Below, piece after piece: positions 23,594 to 31,331 of a stretch of DNA of 64,000 nucleotides (its first letter is position 1; each line of letters opens with the position of its first letter). The notes beneath the pieces are model-generated. The model saw only the letters and a program-made list of their open reading frames with translations, did no database searches and was not told the origin of the DNA. The position numbers were made by a program, and so were the translations under genes. Origin of the DNA: RGIG7213 sp045124505 (GTDB lineage: Bacteria; Bacillota; Clostridia; Oscillospirales; CAG-272); assembly GCA_045124505.1 (NCBI GenBank), contig JBGVLZ010000039.1, positions 1-64,000 of the forward strand, in the 5' to 3' direction.

Positions 23594-24175
23594 ATGTTCA
23601 TAAAAGCAATTACTCTTTTTCTGATGCTTATCTTCTACATTAGCTATTTTGCTAAAATGATAAGTCAAAGAAGAAAAGGTATCAGCACAGATCAGCTTGG
23701 AAAAGGCAAAACGGGTTTTATAAAGTTCGTGGAGCTATCACTCAAAACCGCAACATATATACTTCCCTTCGTGCAAATTGCAAGTATTTTTCTGTATTCC
23801 AAAACGGAACACTTTATTTTACAAATCATCGGCATTATTATAACCGCAATCGGCGTTATCATTTTTATTCTCTCCGTATTACAAATGAAAGATAATTGGC
23901 GTGCAGGCGTACAAAGTGAAGAAAAGACAAGCCTTGTGACCTCGGGTATCTACTCCATAAGCCGAAACCCCGCATTTTTAGGGTTTGACCTTATGTATAT
24001 CGGAATTTTATTTTCATTTTTCAACCCGTATCTTTGTGTTGCCACAGGTATCGCGGTGACACTTTTTCACCTGCAAATAGTAAATGTCGAGGAGGATTTT
24101 CTAAAAGACACATTCGGCGAAGAATATTTGAGATACACACGCAAGGTTTGCAGATACATAGGAAGAAAATTTTGA
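23594..24175 (+). CDS. Isoprenylcysteine carboxyl methyltransferase-like membrane protein
   Basis: A 193-residue integral membrane protein with hydrophobic segments at about residues 1-20, 55-75, 78-100 and 138-160. The C-terminal part DNWRAGVQSEEKTSLVTSGIYSISRNPAFLGFDLMYIG...VNVEEDFLKDTFGEEYLRYTRKVCRYIGR is the signature of the ICMT/PEMT membrane methyltransferase superfamily: the RNP and EE...L...FG.EY.Y motifs bind SAM. The bacterial substrate is unknown. AAATAAGGTG precedes the ATG. It stands alone with a terminator after it. Confidence 0.85.
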   Translation: MFIKAITLFLMLIFYISYFAKMISQRRKGISTDQLGKGKTGFIKFVELSLKTATYILPFVQIASIFLYSKTEHFILQIIGIIITAIGVIIFILSVLQMKDNWRAGVQSEEKTSLVTSGIYSISRNPAFLGFDLMYIGILFSFFNPYLCVATGIAVTLFHLQIVNVEEDFLKDTFGEEYLRYTRKVCRYIGRKF

Positions 24176-24183
24176 ATTTATAT

Positions 24184-24218
24184 AAACAAAAACTCCTCGA
24201 ACGAGGAGTTTTTGTTTT
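24184..24218. terminator. Bidirectional terminator
   Basis: AAACAAAAACTCCT/AGGAGTTTTTGTTT around CGAACG, between convergent genes; T-runs on both strands. Confidence 0.85.
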
Positions 24219-24870
24219 ATTCTTTCCATATGAAATTAAAATTTATTGATTCCCCGCCGTCAACAAGGATATTTTGCCCTGTACAGAATTTGTTTGTTAC
24301 GGTGAGAAAATATGCCCATTCGGCAATTTCTTCTGTACTTGCCCACCTTTTAAGCGGTGTTTCGTTCATTATCTGCGCCCACAGGTCGGGATCGTTCATA
24401 ACACATTCGTTAAGCGGTGTTACCACTCCGCCGGGGTCAAGGCTGTTACATACAGCGCCGTACTTTGCCACACGCAAGGCAACATTTTTTGTATAAGACA
24501 GTATTCCGCCCTTGCTTGCGCAGTATTCAGGAAATTCAGAGCCTGTATGTGCACTTGCTGAGCCTATATTCAAAATTGAACGTATCCCCTCATGTACACC
24601 GTATTTTTCGGTAATATATATCAGAGCTTTGAGATTTATGTCAATATCGTCCTCATTCTGTGTTCCTGCATTGTTTATAAGAATATCTACATTTTTAATT
24701 ATGGGAAGATTTTCATAATCACGTATGTCACAAACGTAGTGTCTGTAGTGCTTATGCTCAATGCTTTTTTCCAGGCGGTCGATCCCTATGACCTCATGAC
24801 CTTTATTCAAAAAATATTCAGCTATCGCATATCCGATTCCCTGCGATGTGCCCGTTATTAAAACCCTCAT
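24217..24870 (-). CDS. Short-chain dehydrogenase/reductase
   Basis: A 217-residue classical SDR. The cofactor loop is MRVLITGTSQGIGYAIAEYF (TGxxxGIG), followed by NVDILINNAG, the catalytic Ser in LNIGSASA, and YCASK (YxxxK). The end FCTGQNILVDGGESI is typical. After the beta-2 strand an acidic residue (IGIDR) suggests NAD rather than NADP. Substrate unknown. Its start overlaps the end of the YhhQ-like gene by four bases, so both share a transcript and possibly the riboswitch. Confidence 0.9.
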   Translation of the reverse strand: MRVLITGTSQGIGYAIAEYFLNKGHEVIGIDRLEKSIEHKHYRHYVCDIRDYENLPIIKNVDILINNAGTQNEDDIDINLKALIYITEKYGVHEGIRSILNIGSASAHTGSEFPEYCASKGGILSYTKNVALRVAKYGAVCNSLDPGGVVTPLNECVMNDPDLWAQIMNETPLKRWASTEEIAEWAYFLTVTNKFCTGQNILVDGGESINFNFIWKE

Positions 24871-25634
24871 TTTTTCTCTCCTTTAATAAAATCAAGATAT
24901 TCACGTCCAACGCCGTGCTCACGCCATTTTGTGACTATTTTATAACCAAACGGAGAAAAAACGATCTCCATTAAAAGCTCGGCAACAGCCCCCGTCAATG
25001 CACACATAGCACACTGCAGCGGTGTCCAGCAAAATCCATTCCAGAATTTCGGAGCAAAAAATACAAAAACAATAAGTGAAAATATAAAATTATCTAAAAA
25101 CTGACCGATAAATGTTGAAACGTATGCGCTGACTGCATACGCTGTCTTTCCGTCGGGATTTTTGCAAAACGCTTTTCCGACAGTGTGGTTTAATAGGTTG
25201 TTTATAACAGCTGATACAAGAAACGCAATGGTACTGCCCAAAAGAATAAACCAAGTTCCGCCAAGTATAGTATCAAGTGCTGTATAATCGTTTGCATTCG
25301 AAGGTATAATGCTTGCAATGTAAAAGACAAGACATGTCAAAAGATTAATGACGCACGCAAGAACAGCAATTTTATTTGATGCCTTCGGTCCGAAATATCT
25401 TGTGATGATATCCATACACATAAACGAAAGCCACGATATCAAAATTCCGCCGTCAAGCGCAATATAATCATTTTGAAAAAGAGTTTTATTCGCAAGCAGA
25501 TTCATGCATATAACACTGACAACAAACAATGAAACGACCATAGAAGGAATGGAACGTAATAATATTTGCGTTTCTTTTTTTTCACGTGCAAGCACATCGC
25601 TAAGTGTATGTGTTTGCTTTTTTTCTTTATCCAT
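24867..25634 (-). CDS. YhhQ/VUT-family queuosine-precursor transporter
   Basis: A 255-residue membrane protein with about six hydrophobic segments: SMVVSLFVVSVICMNLLANK, GGILISWLSFMCMDIITRYFG, IAVLACVINLLTCLVFYIA, WFILLGSTIAFLVSAVINNLLNH, and later ones. The pattern Asn-Leu-Leu-Ala-Asn-Lys, Asp in FMCMDIITRYFG and VSTFIGQFLDNFIFS matches YhhQ (QPTR), which imports preQ0/preQ1 or related queuosine precursors. The preQ1-type riboswitch and terminator in its leader support this. No queuosine biosynthesis gene is nearby. Confidence 0.85.
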   Translation of the reverse strand: MDKEKKQTHTLSDVLAREKKETQILLRSIPSMVVSLFVVSVICMNLLANKTLFQNDYIALDGGILISWLSFMCMDIITRYFGPKASNKIAVLACVINLLTCLVFYIASIIPSNANDYTALDTILGGTWFILLGSTIAFLVSAVINNLLNHTVGKAFCKNPDGKTAYAVSAYVSTFIGQFLDNFIFSLIVFVFFAPKFWNGFCWTPLQCAMCALTGAVAELLMEIVFSPFGYKIVTKWREHGVGREYLDFIKGEKK

Positions 25635-25651
25635 AATATTCTCCGATATTT

Positions 25652-25685
25652 TCCCAAAACAAAAAGCCTTGCAAAACGCAAAGCC
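25652..25685 (-). terminator. Riboswitch expression-platform terminator
   Basis: On the minus strand GGCTTTGC-GTTTT-GCAAGGC forms a 7-bp stem (one G-U) followed by TTTTTGTTTTG, between the aptamer and the YhhQ-like ATG. Confidence 0.75.
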
Positions 25686-25709
25686 GCATCATATAAATAT
25701 GAAAGCAGT

Positions 25710-25753
25710 CCTGGTTTTGTTTAACGACAGGATGGTACAAACGAACTGTCGGT
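25710..25753 (-). promoter_or_regulatory. preQ1-type riboswitch aptamer
   Basis: Minus strand: stem CGACAG/CTGTCG enclosing TTCGTTTGTACCATC, then an A-rich tail TTAAACAAAACCAGG. The tail is very close to that of the class I preQ1 riboswitch of Thermoanaerobacter (as I recall, UUAACAAAACAAGG), and UUUGU in the loop can pair with ACAAA in the tail as an H-type pseudoknot. A terminator and a queuosine-precursor transporter follow. The class is not certain: the 15-nt loop is long for class I and class III is reported from this clade. Confidence 0.7.
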
Positions 25754-25759
25754 GATTTA

Positions 25760-25787
25760 ATTATACACATAAAATCTAAAATTGCAA
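25760..25787 (-). promoter_or_regulatory. Promoter of the riboswitch-yhhQ-SDR transcript
   Basis: Minus-strand TTGCAA (25782-25787), a 16-bp spacer and TATAAT (25760-25765), a few bases before the aptamer. Confidence 0.75.
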
Positions 25788-25811
25788 GAGGTTATGAAGA
25801 AATGTTACAAA

Positions 25812-25847
25812 TAAAAATCAAGACTGACTCATTGAGTCAGTCTTGAA
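25812..25847 (-). terminator. Terminator of the large ABC operon
   Basis: TCAAGACTGACTCA/TGAGTCAGTCTTGA (25819-25832 with 25834-25847), a perfect 14-bp stem. On the minus strand it is followed by TTTTTATTTG. It lies 25 bp after the last permease stop. Confidence 0.88.
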
Positions 25848-25871
25848 ATTATCAGTTTGAGTACACCGTTA

Positions 25872-26924
25872 TTAGCCTGTGATACCGGAACGCTCAATAC
25901 CCTGAATAAGGTATCTCTGGCAGAACAAGAACAGGATAACAAGCGGGAGGATTATCATAAGTCCGCAAGTATTTCTTATCGCAGCATTATAAAGGTTTGA
26001 TGCAGCGAATGTAATATCAAGCGACTTAGGAATTGCGACAATACTCTTCATCATATAAATATCCGTCTTTGTGAAGAACAAGCCTGTGTAGAAGCTGTCT
26101 GTCCACTGCCATGAGAACGCAAAGAGGAATATTGTGATCATCATAGGCACGGAAAGCGGAATAATAATCTGGAAGAATGTACGCATAACACCTGAACCGT
26201 CAACGTATGCGGATTCCTCAAGCTCATCAGGAACGCCCTTGTAGAACTGTCTCATCATAAAGATGTAAAGACCGTTCTTAAATGCAAAACCTGTGAGTGA
26301 AAGGAGTATAAGCGGTGTGAACTGGTTTGTAAGATTGAAATATGTTACGCCGCCTGTAATATTCAAGCCCTTGAAGACACCGCCGCCGAGCAAATTCATG
26401 ATGCCGAGAACGTCAAAGTATCTGAACTTCATAAACATAGCGAGCTGGAGCGTCTGGTGAGGAACGACCATCGAGAATATAACGAGCGCAAACAACAGAC
26501 CGTTGCCCTTAAATTTAAACTTAGCAAAACCGTAACCGATTATAGAGCATATAAACGTCTGGAATACTGCACATGACAACGAAAGGAGCGTTGTATTGAG
26601 CAGTGCTTTAAGATAATGGTTCTCAAGAACTATGTACTTATACTGGTCAAACGTAGGATATTTAGGTATCAATTTAACCGTTGCATCGACAAAGTCATCG
26701 GGTGACATAAACGAAGAAGCGATCTTTGCAAAGAAGGGGAAAAGTATAACATAAGATATACCGATAAGCAAAACGTATCGGAACAATGCCCAAACAACCT
26801 TTTTGAGGAAGTAAAGTGAAAGGTACTTTGCCTTCATTCTCTGCCAGAACGGGGTTCTGTCGAAATCAACCTTTACAGTGTCTTTTGCTTTTCTTTTTGT
26901 TTTTACACTTGCATCAGCATTCAT
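25872..26924 (-). CDS. Sugar ABC transporter permease, MalG type (pair 2)
   Basis: A 350-residue inner-membrane permease. After a basic N-terminal tail of about 45 residues come six predicted membrane segments beginning WALFRYVLLIGISYVILFPFFAKIA. The EAA loop that contacts the ATPase is ELEESAYVDGSGVMRTFFQIIIPLSVPM. The end CQRYLIQGIERSGITG is the usual MalG C-terminus (G.T.G). It contains an extra hydrophilic stretch (FDVLGIMNLLGGGVFKGLNITGGVTYFNLTN) between segments. Last gene of the operon, 14 bp after its MalF-type partner. Confidence 0.92.
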   Translation of the reverse strand: MNADASVKTKRKAKDTVKVDFDRTPFWQRMKAKYLSLYFLKKVVWALFRYVLLIGISYVILFPFFAKIASSFMSPDDFVDATVKLIPKYPTFDQYKYIVLENHYLKALLNTTLLSLSCAVFQTFICSIIGYGFAKFKFKGNGLLFALVIFSMVVPHQTLQLAMFMKFRYFDVLGIMNLLGGGVFKGLNITGGVTYFNLTNQFTPLILLSLTGFAFKNGLYIFMMRQFYKGVPDELEESAYVDGSGVMRTFFQIIIPLSVPMMITIFLFAFSWQWTDSFYTGLFFTKTDIYMMKSIVAIPKSLDITFAASNLYNAAIRNTCGLMIILPLVILFLFCQRYLIQGIERSGITG

Positions 26925-26938
26925 TTACATACACCCCC

Positions 26939-27913
26939 TTAATCTCTTCTCTGGTAGAATACGTACATTGACAGGATACCGACCACAGCGGCGATTATCG
27001 CAATTACTATCAAGAAGTACATCCAAGCCATCGCTGACGAAAGAACGTCACCGTCTGTCTTGCTGTATACCTGATCGATATAAGCCATAACCGTGTTTGT
27101 GGAAGATGTGAATGCGTCAATGATCGTATAAACTGCATTTGTCAGAATCATCGGGCTTATCATCGGGAAGGTGATCTTCCAGAATGTTTCCCAAGCAGAT
27201 GCACCTTCGATTTCACAAGACTCATAAATAGCGGGTGAAATTGACTGCAAACCTGCAAGGAATATAAGCATCTGAACACCGGAACGATTGACAATGTTAT
27301 AAATGTTGTTGATAGCACCGATAACATATTCAACAAGCTCCGTACCGACTTTCATACTTGAGAACAAGTACTTAAAGTCCATTGCGGAAACGATTTCCGA
27401 AACACCCGTGCTCTGTGCACCTGTGCTGATACCTTCATCGGTATTCTGCATGTAGGAAAGCAATTCGTTACCTGTGTCGATCTTTGCAACCAAACCTGTT
27501 GACAAGACAACGGGGACGAAGAAAATTGCACGGAAAGCTGCACGGCCGACCATCTTCTGGTTAAGAAGAACAGCCATAAACAGCGAGAATATTACTATAC
27601 AGGGAATGTCAAGGAACAACTGCTTGACACCTGTTGTAAGCACCTGAACGTATGTTGTATCAACGAACAGTGCGTTACGGTAGTTTTCAAGACCGACAAA
27701 CATCAACTGATATCCGTCAGCGCCGTGTTTGATATTTGTAAAGCTATACAGAATGGAGTCATAAATGATCGGCAAGTACATTGCCACAAGACCGATTATA
27801 AACGGAAGTACGAATATATAACCTGCTCTTGCCTTTTTCTTATCAAGCGAAGCAATACGGCGTTTTTTCTTGGGAGCCGCAGTTGCAAGCTTTTCATTTG
27901 CAGTATTATTCAT
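26939..27913 (-). CDS. Sugar ABC transporter permease, MalF type (pair 2)
   Basis: A 324-residue permease: Lys-rich N-terminus, first membrane segment AGYIFVLPFIIGLVAMYLPIIYDSILYSF, then GLENYRNALF as in MalF/UgpA relatives. The EAA loop is IYESCEIEGASAWETFWKITFPMISPM. An unusual hydrophilic insert of about 60 residues lies after the third segment (IDTGNELLSYMQNTDEGIS...YNIVNRSG), probably extracytoplasmic; it could contact the DUF5696-like partner or the binding protein. The start overlaps the stop of the DUF5696-like gene (TGATG). Confidence 0.92.
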   Translation of the reverse strand: MNNTANEKLATAAPKKKRRIASLDKKKARAGYIFVLPFIIGLVAMYLPIIYDSILYSFTNIKHGADGYQLMFVGLENYRNALFVDTTYVQVLTTGVKQLFLDIPCIVIFSLFMAVLLNQKMVGRAAFRAIFFVPVVLSTGLVAKIDTGNELLSYMQNTDEGISTGAQSTGVSEIVSAMDFKYLFSSMKVGTELVEYVIGAINNIYNIVNRSGVQMLIFLAGLQSISPAIYESCEIEGASAWETFWKITFPMISPMILTNAVYTIIDAFTSSTNTVMAYIDQVYSKTDGDVLSSAMAWMYFLIVIAIIAAVVGILSMYVFYQRRD

Positions 27914-30900
27914 CAGCCTTCTCCTCCTTCTGTGTATGTGTGGAAGCCGAGAGCTTCGATTTCAACACCGTCAACGGAAACTTTGAAGTTGTTGTAGTTA
28001 AGTATAAATACCTTACCGCCTTCATAAGTTACCTTTACGATCTTACCGTTGTCGATAAGATTTTCCGCTGCGATCTGCTCTTCGATGGAAAGCTCTTCAT
28101 CGTCTTCATCATCTTCTTCAGCGTCTTCTTCGGGAACATCCTCAACGGGAGCATCTGTTTCAGTTGAATCGCTGTCTACGGGTGCATCGGAATCAACAGG
28201 AGCTTCGGAATCAGCAGGAACTTCGGAATCGGCAGGAATTTCCGTTTCGGGAATTTCTGTTTCTTCCTTCTTGGATTCTTCTTCTGCACGAAGCTTATCT
28301 GCAACTGCCTGCTGATATTCTTCTTCAGTAAGAACACGTACACCTGTGATAAACTCGTGATCGATAATGAGCTTATCCTGAACATCCTTTATAGCGCCGT
28401 TAAGCTTATGATAGCTTTCAGCAAGACCTTCAAGCCATGTATCGAAGTTTACAGAATAGTACTTCTGAAGTGTTACGTCTTCCTTCAGTTTGTTCGTGTT
28501 CTGATAGCAAAGCACGAAATACATTGAAGAACCGTTTTCAATCGACTTCAAAAGCTCGTAGTCAAGGTCGCCTGCCATATTGAGAGCAGAACCTGTAAAG
28601 TTTACATATCCATGAAGAACCATACCCATGAAAGGTATTGCATTACTTGACTTCAGATATTGGCTGGAATCAAGCGGTATATCAAGAATGTAATCTGTAT
28701 ACGGAAGAACAAAGGAGTTACCGCCGCTTACCATTACTTTACCGAAATCATTCTGCATCTTTGCAAGCACATCTCTTACAAATTCCTTGCTGTCTTCTCT
28801 GTTGTAAGGATCGTCCTCGTTAAAGTCTGAGTTAAGATTCGAACCAAGAGTTGAAACAGAAATGCCTGTGGGCTTTGTTTCAAGAAGATCCTTTGACATC
28901 TTGTCATAGAAATATTCAAAAACAGAAGGAGAAATGGGGTTGAAGCCCGTCTTGTAGAATTCCTGGTATGCAGGGTTATATTCACGCTGTGACGGATATC
29001 TGCCGTCCATTGTCTGAACTGCGTGCTTCTTGTAGTTGAAGCCGTCAAAGAGCGAAACGCTCTGCAAATACGAGAACTCGAATTCAGGATATACACCGAT
29101 ATCCTTTTCTTCAGCGAATGTCATAAGATCCTTGAATCCGTCTGCACCGCCTACTTTCTTTTCCCACTTAACTTTGTTGGGAACTGTAGATGTAACACCG
29201 CCGTTTGCATAGCCTGTGAGCTTGAAATTGATATTTGTGATATCCTTTTCAGCCAACATTCCGTACATTGTTTTAACATCATCAAATGTTGTAAGCGGTA
29301 CTTTTACTTCTACGGGAATACTCAAAATCTTGTCAGTAGACTTGATAACACCCATTGTTTCGATACAAAGGGGAATATCATCTTTTATGTCTTCAGCTGT
29401 GAGTCTTGTAATAATTCCTTCGCTTTCAAGGTAATCTCTGCAGACATTTACCATACCCATATAAGATGCGGGATAATACTTATAATTATCAACCTTAACA
29501 TCGGGAATAAAGAGTGATGATGTGTCAACATTTCCTTCAGCATCGGGAACGAGATTTGAAATGAGGTTCTCTCTGTAACCTTCGGGATCTGCAAGGTAAG
29601 CGTTATAATCAGCTGCCTTCGCTTCATCTGTAAGCATTGTGTATCTGATTATGTAGCTGCCTGTGTATCTACGCTTGGATGTAACTGTCCACATCGCATT
29701 TGCGCCGACACTTGTTGCATCAGCAAGGTTATACGAGTCTGTAGGACGGGGATAGAACGATGTTGCAACAGAGCTGTAATCGTGGAGAACACCGCCGTGG
29801 TTTGTAGAAATCTCAGCAAGTGCGTCACCTTCAAGAAGGATCGCAAAATATCCTCTGTCTTCCTCGTATGTGGAAGTTTCTGTAACAGACTTTGTGCTGA
29901 TGAGGTTTCCGTATGCGTCGATATATTCCATATCTTCGGGATATTCGCCGTCTTTCATTGTGTGAGCGACTTTTCCGTCCTTATCATAGAATACACCGTT
30001 TTCGGGGTATACGTTAAACCAGCCTTTGTCAGCATTTTCGGAAATATATCTTGTTATTTCCATGCCGTCAGCATAGTAGTACTTGCTGAGCGGAACATTT
30101 ACTCTGTATGTGTTAGATTCGACATAATTTTCAACTACACCGAATACGGGCAAACGCATGGGCTGACGGTGCTGAGGATCATCGGTATGGTATGCAAAGT
30201 CCGAACCGTACATCTTCGCACTGAGTGAAAGCTGTGTATTAACGTCTTCAAATCTTGTAAGTGTACCGCTTCCGTCAGGAATAAACGTATAACCTTCGTT
30301 ATCCTTACTGTTACCTGCACCGAAATAAGGCAGGATAGTAAGCTTCTTCAGCTTATAGTTTGCTTCGTTGAAGCGGATACCGTTTGCCGCAAGTCTTGCG
30401 GTAAGTCCCTGTTCGTCAAGCGTATATTCGATAGAAAGACGGAACAAGGGGGGAGCTGTGTCTGTAACACTGTACTCAACGAGATCGTGGTCTTCGTCAA
30501 GCTTTTCGTATGTGTATTCAGGGCAGTATTTTTTGATCTGCTCTTCGATCCAGTTGAACTCTCTGTCCTTTGTATCGTTGGAAAGTACGTAGATAGCATA
30601 CTTCTTTGTGATAGGCCACTGGTTATACATCGCATTAAGTGTTGTCTGTGTAACACCTGCCGCTGTGGGGTCTTTAAGCAAGTAGTAAGCTGTGAACTTA
30701 TTCAAAAGCCAGTTGGAAACACCTGCTTCTTTAAGCTTTGCGATAATGTTTGTCTCAAAGCTTTCCTTTGTGATCTGACGCGGAACAAGCTTTCTTGTTT
30801 CTGTACGTCCGATCGCATACTCAACTCTCAAACCGTTCTGAATATTCTTAACGATTATCTGATCGCGGAGAGCCGCTTCCTTGTAGCTGTAATATGTCTG

Positions 30901-31314
30901 GTTTTTCGAACCGTTTGTAAATTCAACGATTACCTGTGACAGAAGCATTTCCTTTGTATCCGCAGAACCTGTGGTTGAACCGAGGTCATAGGGATTTGAG
31001 AAAAGTATCTGACCTGATCTTCTGTCGCGAACAGCAACTTCGCCTGTTCTTGCGAAAGAATAAAGCTCATAGTTGTTGTTCTGAACACGGAGAGTCATTG
31101 ATTTGAGTTTAGCTTCCGGCGATGCATACTCAACTCTTGTATAGTCGATATTACCGGACTCTTCTTCCTGCTCCTCATCTTCCGTGCCTTCGTTTTCGGT
31201 CGCACCCGTCTGTGTATCTTCCTCTTCATCAGCGTAAACTGCGAAAGAAGCTGTAAGTGTACCTACTACCATCATTATAGCAAGGAGCATAGATAAAAGT
31301 TTTTTCAAAGCCAT
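27913..31314 (-). CDS. Large secreted DUF5696-like protein
   Basis: A 1133-residue exported protein. Residues 1-28 are a signal peptide (MALKKLLSMLLAIMMVVGTLTASFAVYADE) with no lipobox, then an acidic linker. Residues about 60-620 are beta-rich (TLRVQNNNYELYSFARTGEVAVRDRRSGQILFSNPYD). Residues about 630-1000 look like an alternating beta/alpha barrel (VPLTTFDDVKTMYGMLAEKDITNINFKLTGYANGG; MTFAEEKDIGVYPEFEFSYLQ). A Pro/Asp/Glu/Ser repeat (PADSEVPADSEAPVDSDAPV) spans about 1020-1085, then a short beta C-terminus. I recall DUF5696 proteins in such transporter operons; no activity is known to me. The fold order resembles some glycoside hydrolases, which is inference. Confidence 0.65.
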   Translation of the reverse strand: MALKKLLSMLLAIMMVVGTLTASFAVYADEEEDTQTGATENEGTEDEEQEEESGNIDYTRVEYASPEAKLKSMTLRVQNNNYELYSFARTGEVAVRDRRSGQILFSNPYDLGSTTGSADTKEMLLSQVIVEFTNGSKNQTYYSYKEAALRDQIIVKNIQNGLRVEYAIGRTETRKLVPRQITKESFETNIIAKLKEAGVSNWLLNKFTAYYLLKDPTAAGVTQTTLNAMYNQWPITKKYAIYVLSNDTKDREFNWIEEQIKKYCPEYTYEKLDEDHDLVEYSVTDTAPPLFRLSIEYTLDEQGLTARLAANGIRFNEANYKLKKLTILPYFGAGNSKDNEGYTFIPDGSGTLTRFEDVNTQLSLSAKMYGSDFAYHTDDPQHRQPMRLPVFGVVENYVESNTYRVNVPLSKYYYADGMEITRYISENADKGWFNVYPENGVFYDKDGKVAHTMKDGEYPEDMEYIDAYGNLISTKSVTETSTYEEDRGYFAILLEGDALAEISTNHGGVLHDYSSVATSFYPRPTDSYNLADATSVGANAMWTVTSKRRYTGSYIIRYTMLTDEAKAADYNAYLADPEGYRENLISNLVPDAEGNVDTSSLFIPDVKVDNYKYYPASYMGMVNVCRDYLESEGIITRLTAEDIKDDIPLCIETMGVIKSTDKILSIPVEVKVPLTTFDDVKTMYGMLAEKDITNINFKLTGYANGGVTSTVPNKVKWEKKVGGADGFKDLMTFAEEKDIGVYPEFEFSYLQSVSLFDGFNYKKHAVQTMDGRYPSQREYNPAYQEFYKTGFNPISPSVFEYFYDKMSKDLLETKPTGISVSTLGSNLNSDFNEDDPYNREDSKEFVRDVLAKMQNDFGKVMVSGGNSFVLPYTDYILDIPLDSSQYLKSSNAIPFMGMVLHGYVNFTGSALNMAGDLDYELLKSIENGSSMYFVLCYQNTNKLKEDVTLQKYYSVNFDTWLEGLAESYHKLNGAIKDVQDKLIIDHEFITGVRVLTEEEYQQAVADKLRAEEESKKEETEIPETEIPADSEVPADSEAPVDSDAPVDSDSTETDAPVEDVPEEDAEEDDEDDEELSIEEQIAAENLIDNGKIVKVTYEGGKVFILNYNNFKVSVDGVEIEALGFHTYTEGGEG

Positions 31315-31331
31315 TATAATTTACCTCCTTA

